From: Amycolatopsis albispora
Lineage (GTDB): Bacteria; Actinomycetota; Actinomycetes; Mycobacteriales; Pseudonocardiaceae
Direction: 5' to 3'
Assembly (NCBI RefSeq): GCF_003312875.1
Contig: NZ_CP015163.1
Location: 2,046,001-2,110,000, forward strand
Length of the DNA stretch: 64,000 bases
Below, piece after piece: positions 35,311 through 43,050 of the stretch. Position numbers and translations under genes: made by a program. The first letter of the stretch is position 1. Every line of letters starts with the position of its first letter. Below the pieces are notes generated by a model. That model was not told the DNA's origin. It did not search any database and worked only from the letters and a program-made list of their open reading frames with translations.

Positions 35311-36715
35311 CCCTGGTGTAGTCCTCCAGGCTGTACAGCGACAGGTCCTTGCCGTACCCGGAGCGCTTGAAGCCGCCGTGCGGCATCTCGGCCACCACCG
35401 GGATGTGCGTGTTGATCCACACGCACCCGAAGTCGAGCCGCCTGGCCAGCCGCATCGCGCGGCCGTGGTCGCCGGTCCACACCGACGAGGCCAGTCCATA
35501 TCGGACATCGTTGGCCAGGCGCACCGCCTCCGCTTCCCCGCCGAACGGCTGCACGGTGATCACCGGCCCGAAGATCTCGTCGGTGACGATCTCGTCGCCC
35601 TGCCGCGCCCCGGACACCACGGTCGGCTCGAAGAAGTACCCGGTGTCACCGGCTCTCGACCCTCCACAGTAGATTTCCGTGTGGTCCGGCAGCCGGTCCA
35701 GCACCCCGGCGACCCGGCTCAGCTGCGCGTCGTTGTTGAGCGGGCCGTAGGCGACACCCGCCTCGTCCGGCGGGCCCGTCCGGGTCGCCCTCGCCTGTTC
35801 GGTGAGCGCGGCCAGGAACTCGTCGTGCACCGTGTCCCGCACCAGCACCCTGGTCGCCGCGGTGCAGTCCTGGCCCGCGTTGAAGAACCCGGCCGCGGCG
35901 ATGCCCGCGGCCGCCGCCGCGAGATCGGCGTCCTCGAACACCACCACCGGCGCCTTGCCACCGAGTTCGAGGTGGACCCGTTTCAAGTCGGCCGCCGCGG
36001 CCCCGGCGACCTCGATGCCCGCGCGTTCCGAGCCGGTCACCGACACCATCGCGGGCGCCGGGTGGGCGACCAGCGCCCGCCCGGTGTCCCGGTCGCCGCA
36101 CACCACGTTGAGCACCCCCGGCGGCAGGAACTCCGCGGCGAGCGTGACCAGCAGCACCGTGCTGGCCGGGGTGGTCTCGGCGGGCTTGAGCACCACGGTG
36201 TTGCCCGCGGCCAGCGCCGGGGCGATCTTCCACACCGCCATCATCAGCGGGTAGTTCCACGGTGTGACCTGGGCGCACACGCCGACCGGCTCACGCCGCA
36301 CGAACGAGGTGTGGCCGGCCAGGTACTCACCGGCGGCGCGGCCCTCCAGCACCCGCGCGGCACCGGCGAAGAACCGGAGCTGGTCGACCGCGGGCGGGAT
36401 TTCCTCCGTGCGGGTCAGCGCGAGCGGTTTCCCGGTGTCGGCGGATTCGGCGCGGACGAATTCCTCGGCCCGGGCCTCCAGCGCGTCCGCGATGCGCAGC
36501 AACGCCAGCTGCCGCTCCCCCGGCGTGGTTTCCGACCAGGTCTCGAAAGCGGCGGAGGCCGCGGCGAACGCGGCGTCGGCGTCCGCGGGCCCGGACAGGG
36601 CCGAGGTGGCGTAGACGGAGCCGGTCACCGGGTCGAGCACGTCGAGCGTGCGGCCGTCGGCGGCATCGGCCGGTTTTCCGTCGATGAAGTTGCGGAAAAG
36701 CTTCGTAGCTGCCAT
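35282..36715 (-). CDS. Aldehyde dehydrogenase, aminobutyraldehyde type
   Basis: This 477-residue NAD-dependent dehydrogenase has the cofactor loop VTPWNYPLMMAVWKIAPALAAGNTVVLKPAE, the catalytic Glu in LELGGKAPVVVFEDAD and the catalytic Cys in FNAGQDCTAATR. It also has the C-terminal PHGGFKRSGYGKDLSLYSLEDYTRVKHV. GQDC with FKxSGYGKD resembles gamma-aminobutyraldehyde/betaine aldehyde dehydrogenases. With the Lrp regulator and class III aminotransferase across the intergenic gap, it fits oxidation of an amino-aldehyde from polyamine or omega-amino-acid breakdown. It could also take the aldehyde made by the flavin oxidase at the end of the ABC operon (inference). Confidence 0.88.
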   Translation of the reverse strand: MAATKLFRNFIDGKPADAADGRTLDVLDPVTGSVYATSALSGPADADAAFAAASAAFETWSETTPGERQLALLRIADALEARAEEFVRAESADTGKPLALTRTEEIPPAVDQLRFFAGAARVLEGRAAGEYLAGHTSFVRREPVGVCAQVTPWNYPLMMAVWKIAPALAAGNTVVLKPAETTPASTVLLVTLAAEFLPPGVLNVVCGDRDTGRALVAHPAPAMVSVTGSERAGIEVAGAAAADLKRVHLELGGKAPVVVFEDADLAAAAAGIAAAGFFNAGQDCTAATRVLVRDTVHDEFLAALTEQARATRTGPPDEAGVAYGPLNNDAQLSRVAGVLDRLPDHTEIYCGGSRAGDTGYFFEPTVVSGARQGDEIVTDEIFGPVITVQPFGGEAEAVRLANDVRYGLASSVWTGDHGRAMRLARRLDFGCVWINTHIPVVAEMPHGGFKRSGYGKDLSLYSLEDYTRVKHVMSAIS

Positions 36716-36787
36716 GCGCCGGGATGAAACCCCACCGTTTCCGCGGTGTCAACGCCGGAAAATCGACGAAATCCGTTGTGGTGGCCC

Positions 36788-36816
36788 TTGAACCGCCCGG
36801 CTTCGGCGGTGATACT
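36788..36816 (+). promoter_or_regulatory. Leaderless lrp promoter
   Basis: TTGAAC (36788-36793), a 17-base spacer and GATACT (36811-36816) form a near-consensus promoter whose -10 box ends six bases before the ATG at 36823. Transcription should start at or next to the start codon. It is the best-defined promoter in the window. Confidence 0.65.
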
Positions 36817-36822
36817 GCGCCG

Positions 36823-37302
36823 ATGACCAAGACCCCTTCCGCCGCCGCGGCACCGCTGGACGAGCTGTCCAAGCGGATCATCGAGCAGTTGCAAGAGGAC
36901 GGCAGGCGGCCGTACGCGACCATCGGCAAGGCGGTCGGCCTGTCCGAAGCCGCGGTCCGCCAGCGGGTGCAGCGGCTGACCGAGGCCGGCGTGATCCAGA
37001 TCGTCGCGGTCTCGGATCCCTTGCAGGTAGGCCTTTTCCGGCAGGCGATGATCGCGATCACGGTGGACGGCGCGCTCGAACCGGTGGCCGACGCACTGGC
37101 CGAAATGGACGAAATCGCCTACGTCGTGGTCTGCGCGGGCCGGTTCGACGTGCTGTGCGAGGCGGTCTGCGCGGACGACACCACCCTGCTGGAACTGCTC
37201 TCCACCCGGATCCGGACCCTGCCGGGCGTGCGGACCGCGGAAATGCTCGTCTACCTCAAGCTGCGCAAACAGACCTATCGCTGGACCAGCCGGGGCCGCT
37301 GA
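36823..37302 (+). CDS. Lrp/AsnC-family regulator
   Basis: The 159-residue protein has the AsnC helix-turn-helix (LDELSKRIIEQLQEDGRRPYATIGKAVGLSEAAVRQRVQRLTEAGVIQI, about 12-60) and the RAM ligand domain (FRQAMIAITVDG, YVVVCAGRFDVLCEAVC, GVRTAEMLVYLKLRKQTY). It lies between an aldehyde dehydrogenase (divergent) and an aminotransferase gene (165 bases downstream). It should switch both on in response to an amino acid or amine. No ribosome site; leaderless start at ATG 36823. Confidence 0.9.
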   Translation: MTKTPSAAAAPLDELSKRIIEQLQEDGRRPYATIGKAVGLSEAAVRQRVQRLTEAGVIQIVAVSDPLQVGLFRQAMIAITVDGALEPVADALAEMDEIAYVVVCAGRFDVLCEAVCADDTTLLELLSTRIRTLPGVRTAEMLVYLKLRKQTYRWTSRGR

Positions 37303-37466
37303 CGACGAAATCCGAAGCAACCGGGGCCTCCGGGGCGGCAAATTGGCCGCCGGGTTGTCGTTTCGTGATCGATCCGCTTGCCCGGCGGGCGCGGGCTGTG
37401 CGATAAATCGGGCCCCGCCGCCGGATGATCGACTCCGCGGTGCCGTCGTCCCTAGCGAGGAAATCC

Positions 37467-38816
37467 ATGAGCGTCACCGCGACCGATCACCTGTGGCTGC
37501 ACTTCACCCCGCACGGCGGCCAGGACCCGTCGGAGATCCCGGTGATCGTGCGCGGCGAAGGCGCCTACGTCTGGGACGCCCGCGGCAAGCGTTACCTCGA
37601 CGGCCTGGCCGGGCTGTTCGCCGTCCAGGTCGGGCACGGCCGCGCCGAACTCGCCGAGGCGGCGGCCCGGCAGGCCGGGCGGCTCGGGTACTTCCCGCTC
37701 TGGTCGCACGCCCACCCCACGGCGCTCGAACTGGCCGAGCGGCTCGCCACCGCCGCGCCCGGCGACCTGAACCGCGTGTTCTTCACCGTCAGCGGCGGTG
37801 AATCCGTCGAGACCGCCTGGAAACTGGCCAAGCAGTACTTCCGGCTCACCGGGAAACCCGCCAAGCACAAGGTGATCAGCCGGTCGCTGGCCTACCACGG
37901 CACCTCGCACGGCGCCCTGTCGATCACCGGCATTCCCGCGGCCAAGCAGGATTTCGAACCGCTGGTGCCCAGCACGGTCCGGGTGCCCAACACCAACTTC
38001 TACCGCGCCCCCGAGCACGCCGGTGACGAGAAGGCGTTCGGCCGGTGGGCCGCCGACCAGATCGCGCGGGCGATCGAGTTCGAAGGCCCGGACACGGTGG
38101 CCGCGGTGTTCCTCGAACCGGTGCAGAACACCGGTGGCTGTTTTGTGCCGCCGCCGGGTTATTTCGACCGGGTGCGGGAAATCTGCGACGCCTACGACGT
38201 GCTGCTGGTGTCCGACGAGGTGATCTGCGCGTTCGGCAGGCTGGGCCACGACTTCGGCGCCCAGCGCTACGGTTACCAGCCCGACCTGATCACCACCGCC
38301 AAGGGCCTGACCTCCGGTTACGCCCCGCTCGGCGCGGTGCTGATCAGCGACCGCGTTGCCGAGCCCTTCCAGCGCGACGGCGTGACGTTCATGCACGGCT
38401 CCACCTACGGCGGTCACCCGGTTTCCTGCGCGGTCGCACTGGCCAACCTGGACCTCATCGACCGCGAAGGCCTGCTGGACCGGGTACGGGACACCGAAGC
38501 CGCCTTCAAGTCCACTTTGGACACGCTACGGGAGCTGCCGATCGTCGGTGACGTCCGTGGTGCCGGGTTCTTCTACGGCGTCGAGCTGGTGAAGGACAAG
38601 GCCACCGGGGAAACCTTCACCCCGGCGGAATCGGAGCGGATCCTGCGCGGCCACGTCTCCCCCACGCTGTTCGAATCGGGCCTCTACTGCCGGGCCGACG
38701 ACCGGGCCGAACCGGTCATCCAGCTGGCTCCGCCCCTGATCTGCGGCCAGGCCCAGTTCGACGAAATGACCCAGATCCTCCGCGACGCCCTCACCAGCGC
38801 CTGGTCACTGCTGTAG
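37467..38816 (+). CDS. Class III aminotransferase (omega-amino acid/polyamine type)
   Basis: This 449-residue PLP enzyme starts at ATG 37467, with GAGG upstream. It has the substrate-entry segment HLWLHFTPHG, the PLP-phosphate site VSGGESVETAWKLAKQYF, and the Asp contacting the pyridine nitrogen in LLVSDEVICAFGRLG. The Schiff-base Lys is in DLITTAKGLTSGYAPLGAV. It resembles omega-amino-acid:pyruvate or putrescine/GABA aminotransferases. With the aldehyde dehydrogenase across the gap it would convert a diamine or omega-amino acid to a semialdehyde and then to an acid. A strong hairpin follows at 38820. A GTCCANNNTGGAC copy lies at 38510-38522. Confidence 0.88.
   Translation: MSVTATDHLWLHFTPHGGQDPSEIPVIVRGEGAYVWDARGKRYLDGLAGLFAVQVGHGRAELAEAAARQAGRLGYFPLWSHAHPTALELAERLATAAPGDLNRVFFTVSGGESVETAWKLAKQYFRLTGKPAKHKVISRSLAYHGTSHGALSITGIPAAKQDFEPLVPSTVRVPNTNFYRAPEHAGDEKAFGRWAADQIARAIEFEGPDTVAAVFLEPVQNTGGCFVPPPGYFDRVREICDAYDVLLVSDEVICAFGRLGHDFGAQRYGYQPDLITTAKGLTSGYAPLGAVLISDRVAEPFQRDGVTFMHGSTYGGHPVSCAVALANLDLIDREGLLDRVRDTEAAFKSTLDTLRELPIVGDVRGAGFFYGVELVKDKATGETFTPAESERILRGHVSPTLFESGLYCRADDRAEPVIQLAPPLICGQAQFDEMTQILRDALTSAWSLL
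38510..38522. repeat. Iterated palindrome GTCCANNNTGGAC, copy 4
   Basis: Perfect arms with central CTT, within the aminotransferase gene. Confidence 0.5.
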
Positions 38817-38819
38817 ACG

Positions 38820-38850
38820 GCGAAGGCCGCCTCGGCGAGGCGGCCTTCGC
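38820..38850. terminator. Bidirectional hairpin terminator
   Basis: GCGAAGGCCGCCT, a five-base loop and AGGCGGCCTTCGC form a perfect 13-bp stem between two convergent genes, 4 bases past the aminotransferase stop and 20 before the end of the GH3 gene. No U run follows, as is usual in actinomycetes. Confidence 0.8.
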
Positions 38851-38870
38851 TGTCCTGACTCGGGAAGTGC

Positions 38871-40691
38871 TTACCAGGTCAGCCCGTGCCCGAACGGGAA
38901 CAGGAGCTGCCCCGGGTCCCCGGCCGCCGGGATGTCGACCGGCAGCTTGCCCGACGGGGAAAGCTTGCCCAGCAGCACCTTGCTCAGCGTGGACATCGAC
39001 ACGTCACGCCAGTCGTAGGTGGCCACCCAGGTGGCGGCATCGGCGAAGGCGGGGTCGTACGGCTCCTGGATGGACACCGCGACCACCGGCTTGCCGGTCG
39101 CCTGCACGGCCTTCAGCAGCGAAACCTGCGCCGGGCTGGTGCGCAGCCCGTTCGCCAGCACCACCACCGTGTCCGCCTGCTTCGCCGCCTCGACCGCCGC
39201 GGCGATGTCGGCCTCGGCCGGGTTCTCGCCCGTCGGCTTGGCCGTGCCGGACAGCTGCTTGGCCAGCGACGTGACCGGATCCGCCGGGTAACCCGGGAAG
39301 TCGGCCTTGCTCCAGCCGGTGACCAGCACCTTGCCCGGCTGCTTCAGCGGCAGCAGGCCGGCGTCGTTGCGCAGCACCGTGGTCGCCTGGTCGGTGATCT
39401 TCGCGATGGCCGCGCGGTGCTGTTTGCTGCCCACGATCTTGCCGACCGCCCGCTCGTCCACCAGCGGCTTGGTGAAGATGCCCCGCTTGACCTTCAGCTT
39501 CAGCACCCGCAGCACGCTCTGCTCGATGCGCTCCTCCGACAGCCTGCCGGTCTTCACCGCGTCCGAGACACCCTTGACCGCGGCCGCGAAGTCACCCGGC
39601 AGCAGCATCTGGTCGGCACCGGCCTCGAGCGCCAGCACCGGGGCCTCCTCGTCCGGGTACAGCTTCCGGATCGCGTCCATCCGCAGCGCGTCGGTGACCA
39701 CCACGCCGTCGTAACCCAGTTCGTCACGCAGCAGCCCGGTCATGATCGGCTTGGACAGCGTCGCGGGCGCACCCGACGGGTCGAGGCTCGGCATCGAGAT
39801 GTGCGCGCTCATGATCGAGTCCGCGCCCTGCGCCATCGCGGCCTGGAACGGCGGCAGGTCGATCTTGCGCCAGTCGGCCTCGCTGCGGTTGATGATCGGC
39901 AGCCCGGTGTGGCTGTCGGTGTCCGCGTCGCCGTGGCCGGGGAAGTGCTTCGCCGAGGTCGACACGGTCTCGGTCCGCCTGCCCGAGTTCTGGTACCCCT
40001 GGACCTCCGCGGCCACCAGCTCACTGGCCAGCCCCGGCTGCGAGGAGAACGACCGGGTGCCGATCACCGGGTTCAGCGGGTTCGAGTTGACGTCCGCCAC
40101 CGGGGCGAAGTTCTGGTTGATGCCCATCGCCCGCAGCTCGCGGGCGTTGACCGCGGCCAGCTTCCTGGCGTTCTCGGCCGAACGCGTCGAGCCGACCGCC
40201 ATGCTGCTCGGATATTCCGTGGCGGGCGCGCTGATCCTGGTGGTCTGCCCGCCTTCCTGGTCGATCGAGGTGATCAGCGGGATGTGCGCGCCCGAAGACA
40301 GCGCCGCGCGCTGCAGGCCGTTGGAGAACCGGGCCAGCTGCGCCGGGTCGTCCACGTTGTCGGCGTCGTCGTTGTTGAAGTAGATGACCCCGCCCACCTG
40401 GTGCTTTCGCACCACCTCGGCCGGCGTCGCCACCCCGTACATCTGCTGGTTCATCGGGTGCGCGTCGGTCGCCGACTTGCCGTAGACGGTGACCACGAAC
40501 AACTGCCCGATCTTCTGCTCCAGCGTCATCCCGCGCAGTGCGCGCGCGGCCACGGCGGTGTCCGCGCCGTGTGCTTCGGTCGCGGTCGCCGGCACCGCCG
40601 CCGACAGCACTCCGGCCCCCAGCAGACCGGCACAGGTGAGCGTGAGCGCTCTGATCCCCTTGGTACGACTGCTCGCATGCCCTCTCGGCAC
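38871..40691 (-). CDS. Exported GH3 beta-N-acetylhexosaminidase (NagZ-like)
   Basis: The enzyme has 606 residues, taking GTG 40691 as start (GAGG upstream). A signal peptide is present (ALTLTCAGLLGAGVLSAAVPATATEA), so it acts outside the membrane, where peptidoglycan or chitin fragments are the likely substrate. The barrel carries SIDQEGGQTTRI and the NagZ signature KHFPGHGDADTDSHTGLP from residue 248. In that signature an Asp-His pair acts as acid/base. The nucleophile is D334 in VVVTDALRMDAI. A GH3 sandwich domain follows, ending LFPFGHGLTW. Cytosolic NagZ of Gram-negatives lacks such export. The gene is convergent with the aminotransferase. Confidence 0.9.
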   Translation of the reverse strand: MPRGHASSRTKGIRALTLTCAGLLGAGVLSAAVPATATEAHGADTAVAARALRGMTLEQKIGQLFVVTVYGKSATDAHPMNQQMYGVATPAEVVRKHQVGGVIYFNNDDADNVDDPAQLARFSNGLQRAALSSGAHIPLITSIDQEGGQTTRISAPATEYPSSMAVGSTRSAENARKLAAVNARELRAMGINQNFAPVADVNSNPLNPVIGTRSFSSQPGLASELVAAEVQGYQNSGRRTETVSTSAKHFPGHGDADTDSHTGLPIINRSEADWRKIDLPPFQAAMAQGADSIMSAHISMPSLDPSGAPATLSKPIMTGLLRDELGYDGVVVTDALRMDAIRKLYPDEEAPVLALEAGADQMLLPGDFAAAVKGVSDAVKTGRLSEERIEQSVLRVLKLKVKRGIFTKPLVDERAVGKIVGSKQHRAAIAKITDQATTVLRNDAGLLPLKQPGKVLVTGWSKADFPGYPADPVTSLAKQLSGTAKPTGENPAEADIAAAVEAAKQADTVVVLANGLRTSPAQVSLLKAVQATGKPVVAVSIQEPYDPAFADAATWVATYDWRDVSMSTLSKVLLGKLSPSGKLPVDIPAAGDPGQLLFPFGHGLTW

Positions 40692-40812
40692 GATGACCTC
40701 TTCCTGTCGAAGGAGGCTGGCGGGCGGAAGACCCCCCACCGCATGGTCTAGTCCAATCGCGGACTTCGCAAGCTACTACCGGCGCCCCGGACCCGTCAAT
40801 CGCCCGGGTTCG

Positions 40813-40833
40813 GATCGTCCACAGTGGACGATC
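40813..40833. repeat. 21-bp perfect palindrome (contains GTCCANNNTGGAC copy 5)
   Basis: GATCGTCCAC-A-GTGGACGATC lies just downstream of the LysR stop and about 120 bases upstream of the GH3 start, on their common strand. It may act as a weak terminator hairpin for lysR or as an operator for the GH3 gene. Its core (40817-40829) is also the fifth copy of the iterated palindrome. Confidence 0.5.
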
Positions 40834-40840
40834 GAGATGG

Positions 40841-41734
40841 TCACCGTGCGTCGCGGAAAGTGGTGCGCAGCCAGCGGTGCGCCGGGTCGGCGTCGAGCCG
40901 CGCGTGCCACAGCTGCCGCACCTCGATCTCGGGCAGATCAGCGGCGATGGGGAACCAGCGGAGGCCGAGCGCTTCCCCGTACTGCTCGGCGAGACGCTGC
41001 GGCACGAGCCCGACGTAGTCACTCGACGCGACCAGGAACGCCGCGACAGCCGACGTGGGCACCACCGCGGCCACGTGCCGCCGCAGCCCGGCCGCCGCGA
41101 GCACGTCGTCGAGCGGACCGCGCGTCAGCCCCCGCCGGGACGCCGAAACATGGGGGTGGCGGCACAGTTGCGCCAGCGTCGGCCGCCGGTGACGGCCCAG
41201 CGGGCTGCCCTCGCGCACGATGCCGACCACCTGCTCTCGGTAGAGCAGCGCCGACCGGATGTCGGGCGAGGCCGGTGCGCCCGCCCCGATGTCCAGGTCC
41301 ACCGAACCGTCACGCAGCGCCTCGGCGCTTTCGCTGCCCTCGGTGACAAAACGCAGGACCACGCCGGGCGCGGCGGCGGAGGTGGCCGCCACCGCGGCCG
41401 TCGCCAGTGTCGCGGCCACGCCGTCGTTGATCCGGATGGTGAAGGTGCGGTCGAGTTCGGCGACGGTGATCTCACGGTCGGCGCTGATCAGGGCGGCCGC
41501 CTCGTCGAGCAGCGACCGCACGCGGGGCGCGGCCCGGAGCGCGAACGGCGTCGGCGCCATGCCGCGGCCCGCGCGCACCAGGATCGGGTCGCCCATCGCC
41601 CGCCGCAGCCTGCCCAGCGCGCGGCTGGTCGCCGGAATGGACAGGTGGAGGCGTTCGGCCGCGGCGGTGACGCTGCCGTCCTTCAGCAGCGCGTCGAACA
41701 CCCGCAGCAGGTTCAGATCGAGCTGGTCGGGCAC
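40841..41734 (-). CDS. LysR-family regulator
   Basis: This 297-residue protein has a full LysR layout: DLNLLRVFDALLKDGSVTAAAERLHLSIPATSRALGRLRRAMGDPILVRAGRGM (residues 6-59), then both effector lobes ending PIAADLPEIEVRQLWHARLDADPAHRWLRTTF. The C-terminal form is typical of the NodD/LinR-type subgroup. The GTG at 41734 has no ribosome site; TACGAT lies six bases upstream (41741-41746, minus strand). A perfect 12-bp-arm inverted repeat covers the start. The neighbour downstream (GH3) is on the same strand, and the CGNR gene upstream is too, so its target is not obvious. Autoregulation is likely. Confidence 0.88.
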   Translation of the reverse strand: MPDQLDLNLLRVFDALLKDGSVTAAAERLHLSIPATSRALGRLRRAMGDPILVRAGRGMAPTPFALRAAPRVRSLLDEAAALISADREITVAELDRTFTIRINDGVAATLATAAVAATSAAAPGVVLRFVTEGSESAEALRDGSVDLDIGAGAPASPDIRSALLYREQVVGIVREGSPLGRHRRPTLAQLCRHPHVSASRRGLTRGPLDDVLAAAGLRRHVAAVVPTSAVAAFLVASSDYVGLVPQRLAEQYGEALGLRWFPIAADLPEIEVRQLWHARLDADPAHRWLRTTFRDAR

Positions 41735-41759
41735 GGTTGCATCGTAGGCAACCGTGCCC
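41729..41759. promoter_or_regulatory. Inverted repeat over the lysR start, probable autoregulatory site
   Basis: GGGCACGGTTGC, seven bases, and GCAACCGTGCCC form perfect 12-base arms. The repeat spans the -10 box, start point and first codon of the leaderless lysR gene, where bound LysR protein would block its own transcription. As RNA it would also form a strong hairpin at the start codon. Confidence 0.65.
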
Positions 41760-41779
41760 GTCGGTAGTTGCGCGACGGG

Positions 41780-42322
41780 TCAAGCCGAGGCGGCCCGGCG
41801 GCGGGCGCGGTAGGCGGCGGCCTTCACCCGGTTGCCGCATTCGTCCATGCCGCACCAGGTGCGCCGGGCTCCCCGCGAGCGATCGACGTAGATCCGGGTG
41901 CACCCGGCGCGCCCGCATTCCTTCAGGCAGGCGTCACGATCGGCGAGCAGCGTGATGCCGCTCCTGGCCACGTGGGTGAGCGCGGCACGCAGGTCGCCGG
42001 ACAGCTCGACGCCCGCGTCCCCGAGCGTCATCACCGGCACGGGACCGGCCGCGGTGTGGTTGACCAGCGCGAGGCTGCCCGGATCGAACGACCGGCCGAG
42101 CACGCGGTCGAGCGCGAGCCGGTAGAGCGCTTCCCGCACCGACAACGCCGCCTCGAAGGTGGCGTCGTCGGCGGTCACGTCGTCCGGCAGCTCGTCGCAC
42201 TCGGTCACCCAGCGCTCGAGATCGGCGGGGGTGGCCAGCAGGTCGACCGGGTTGTCCCGCCGCGAGCCCACCGTGCCCGCCAGGTCGAGGGCCGGGTTGC
42301 CGCTGACAAAGGCGAAGTCCAC
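41780..42322 (-). CDS. CGNR zinc-finger (ABATE) regulator
   Basis: The 180-residue protein starts at GTG 42322, leaderless: CAAGAT lies six bases upstream. The N-terminal stress-sensing domain begins DFAFVSGNPALDLAGTV. The C-terminal zinc finger is CLKECGRAGCTRIYVDRSRGARRTWCGMDECGNRVKAAAYRAR, with four zinc-ligand cysteines and the CGNR box. The family is thought to bind DNA. Two matching 21-bp near-palindromes lie between it and the divergent HAD gene, which it presumably controls together with itself. Confidence 0.88.
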   Translation of the reverse strand: MDFAFVSGNPALDLAGTVGSRRDNPVDLLATPADLERWVTECDELPDDVTADDATFEAALSVREALYRLALDRVLGRSFDPGSLALVNHTAAGPVPVMTLGDAGVELSGDLRAALTHVARSGITLLADRDACLKECGRAGCTRIYVDRSRGARRTWCGMDECGNRVKAAAYRARRRAASA

Positions 42323-42343
42323 GTCACCATCTTGACCGGTGAC
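42323..42343. promoter_or_regulatory. Operator-like repeat 1 of the CGNR/HAD gap
   Basis: GTCACC-N9-GGTGAC abuts the CGNR start codon and covers its -10 box. It matches the second copy at 42363-42383 in the arms and most of the interior. Confidence 0.65.
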
Positions 42344-42362
42344 GCCGGCGGCTGGCAACATC

Positions 42363-42383
42363 GTCACCAGTTGAACCGGTGAC
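42363..42383. promoter_or_regulatory. Operator-like repeat 2 of the CGNR/HAD gap
   Basis: GTCACC-A-GTT-G-AAC-C-GGTGAC is nearly a perfect palindrome (one mismatched pair). Its centre lies 40 bases from that of copy 1, close to four helical turns, so two regulator dimers could bind on the same DNA face. It ends 13 bases before the HAD start codon. Confidence 0.65.
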
Positions 42384-42396
42384 GACGGGAGGGCCC

Positions 42397-43050
42397 ATGG
42401 CCGGGATCGGCGGTATCGAGGTGGTGGTCTTCGACGTGCTCGGCACGCTGGTCGACGAACCCGGCGGCCTGCGCGCGGCGCTCGGCGACGACGAACTGGT
42501 CACCGTGTGGCAGCGCCACGTCGAGACCGAGCAACGGCGGATCGCCGAAGGGCAGCGCGCGTACGCCAACTCCGAGGTCATCGACCGGGAAGCCGCCGAG
42601 CAGGTCGCCGCCCGCGCCGGGATCACCGAGCCCGCGGCCGTCGCCCGGCTCGCCACCGCCGGTCAGCGGTTGCCCGCCTGGCCCGATTCCGCCGCCGGAC
42701 TCGGCGAACTCGCCCGGCGGTTCGCCGTGGTCGGACTCTCCAACGCCAGCCGCGTGGCGTTGCTGCGCCTCAGCGCGCACGCCGGGCTTCGCTGGCACCA
42801 GGCACTTTCCGGCGAAACCGCGCGGGCCTGCAAACCCGCTCCCGAGGTCTACCGGCTCGCCATCGACACCGCCGGGTGCCCGCCGGACCGCGTGCTGATG
42901 GTGGCCGCGCACGCCTGGGACCTGCGTGCTGCCCAGGCGGCGGGCCTGCGGACCGCCTACGTCGAGCGCCCCGGCGGGGATCCGCCCGCGGGCGGCGACG
43001 CTTTCGACGGCCGGTTCGGCGGACTCGGGGAGCTGGTCAACGCGCTTTGA
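42397..43050 (+). CDS. HAD hydrolase, haloacid dehalogenase type II-like
   Basis: The 217-residue protein starts at ATG 42397 after GGGAGG. The nucleophile motif is VVFDVLGTLVDEP; the second Asp of ordinary HAD phosphatases is replaced by Leu, as in 2-haloacid dehalogenases. Motif II is GLSNASRVALL, the lysine lies in RACKPAPEVYRLA, and the last motif is VLMVAAHAWDLRAAQAAGLRTAYVERPG. These match (S)-2-haloacid dehalogenases. It lacks the usual SSN(A/G)WD form of the final motif, having AHAWD. A dehalogenase or a related detoxifying hydrolase is likely. It is divergent from the CGNR regulator and overlaps the next gene tail to tail by 14 bases. Confidence 0.82.
   Translation: MAGIGGIEVVVFDVLGTLVDEPGGLRAALGDDELVTVWQRHVETEQRRIAEGQRAYANSEVIDREAAEQVAARAGITEPAAVARLATAGQRLPAWPDSAAGLGELARRFAVVGLSNASRVALLRLSAHAGLRWHQALSGETARACKPAPEVYRLAIDTAGCPPDRVLMVAAHAWDLRAAQAAGLRTAYVERPGGDPPAGGDAFDGRFGGLGELVNAL

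Noticed and set aside
37334..37351. Six-bp-stem hairpin after lrp as a terminator
   Set aside because: The stem is short and hairpins of this size are common at this GC content; too weak to call.
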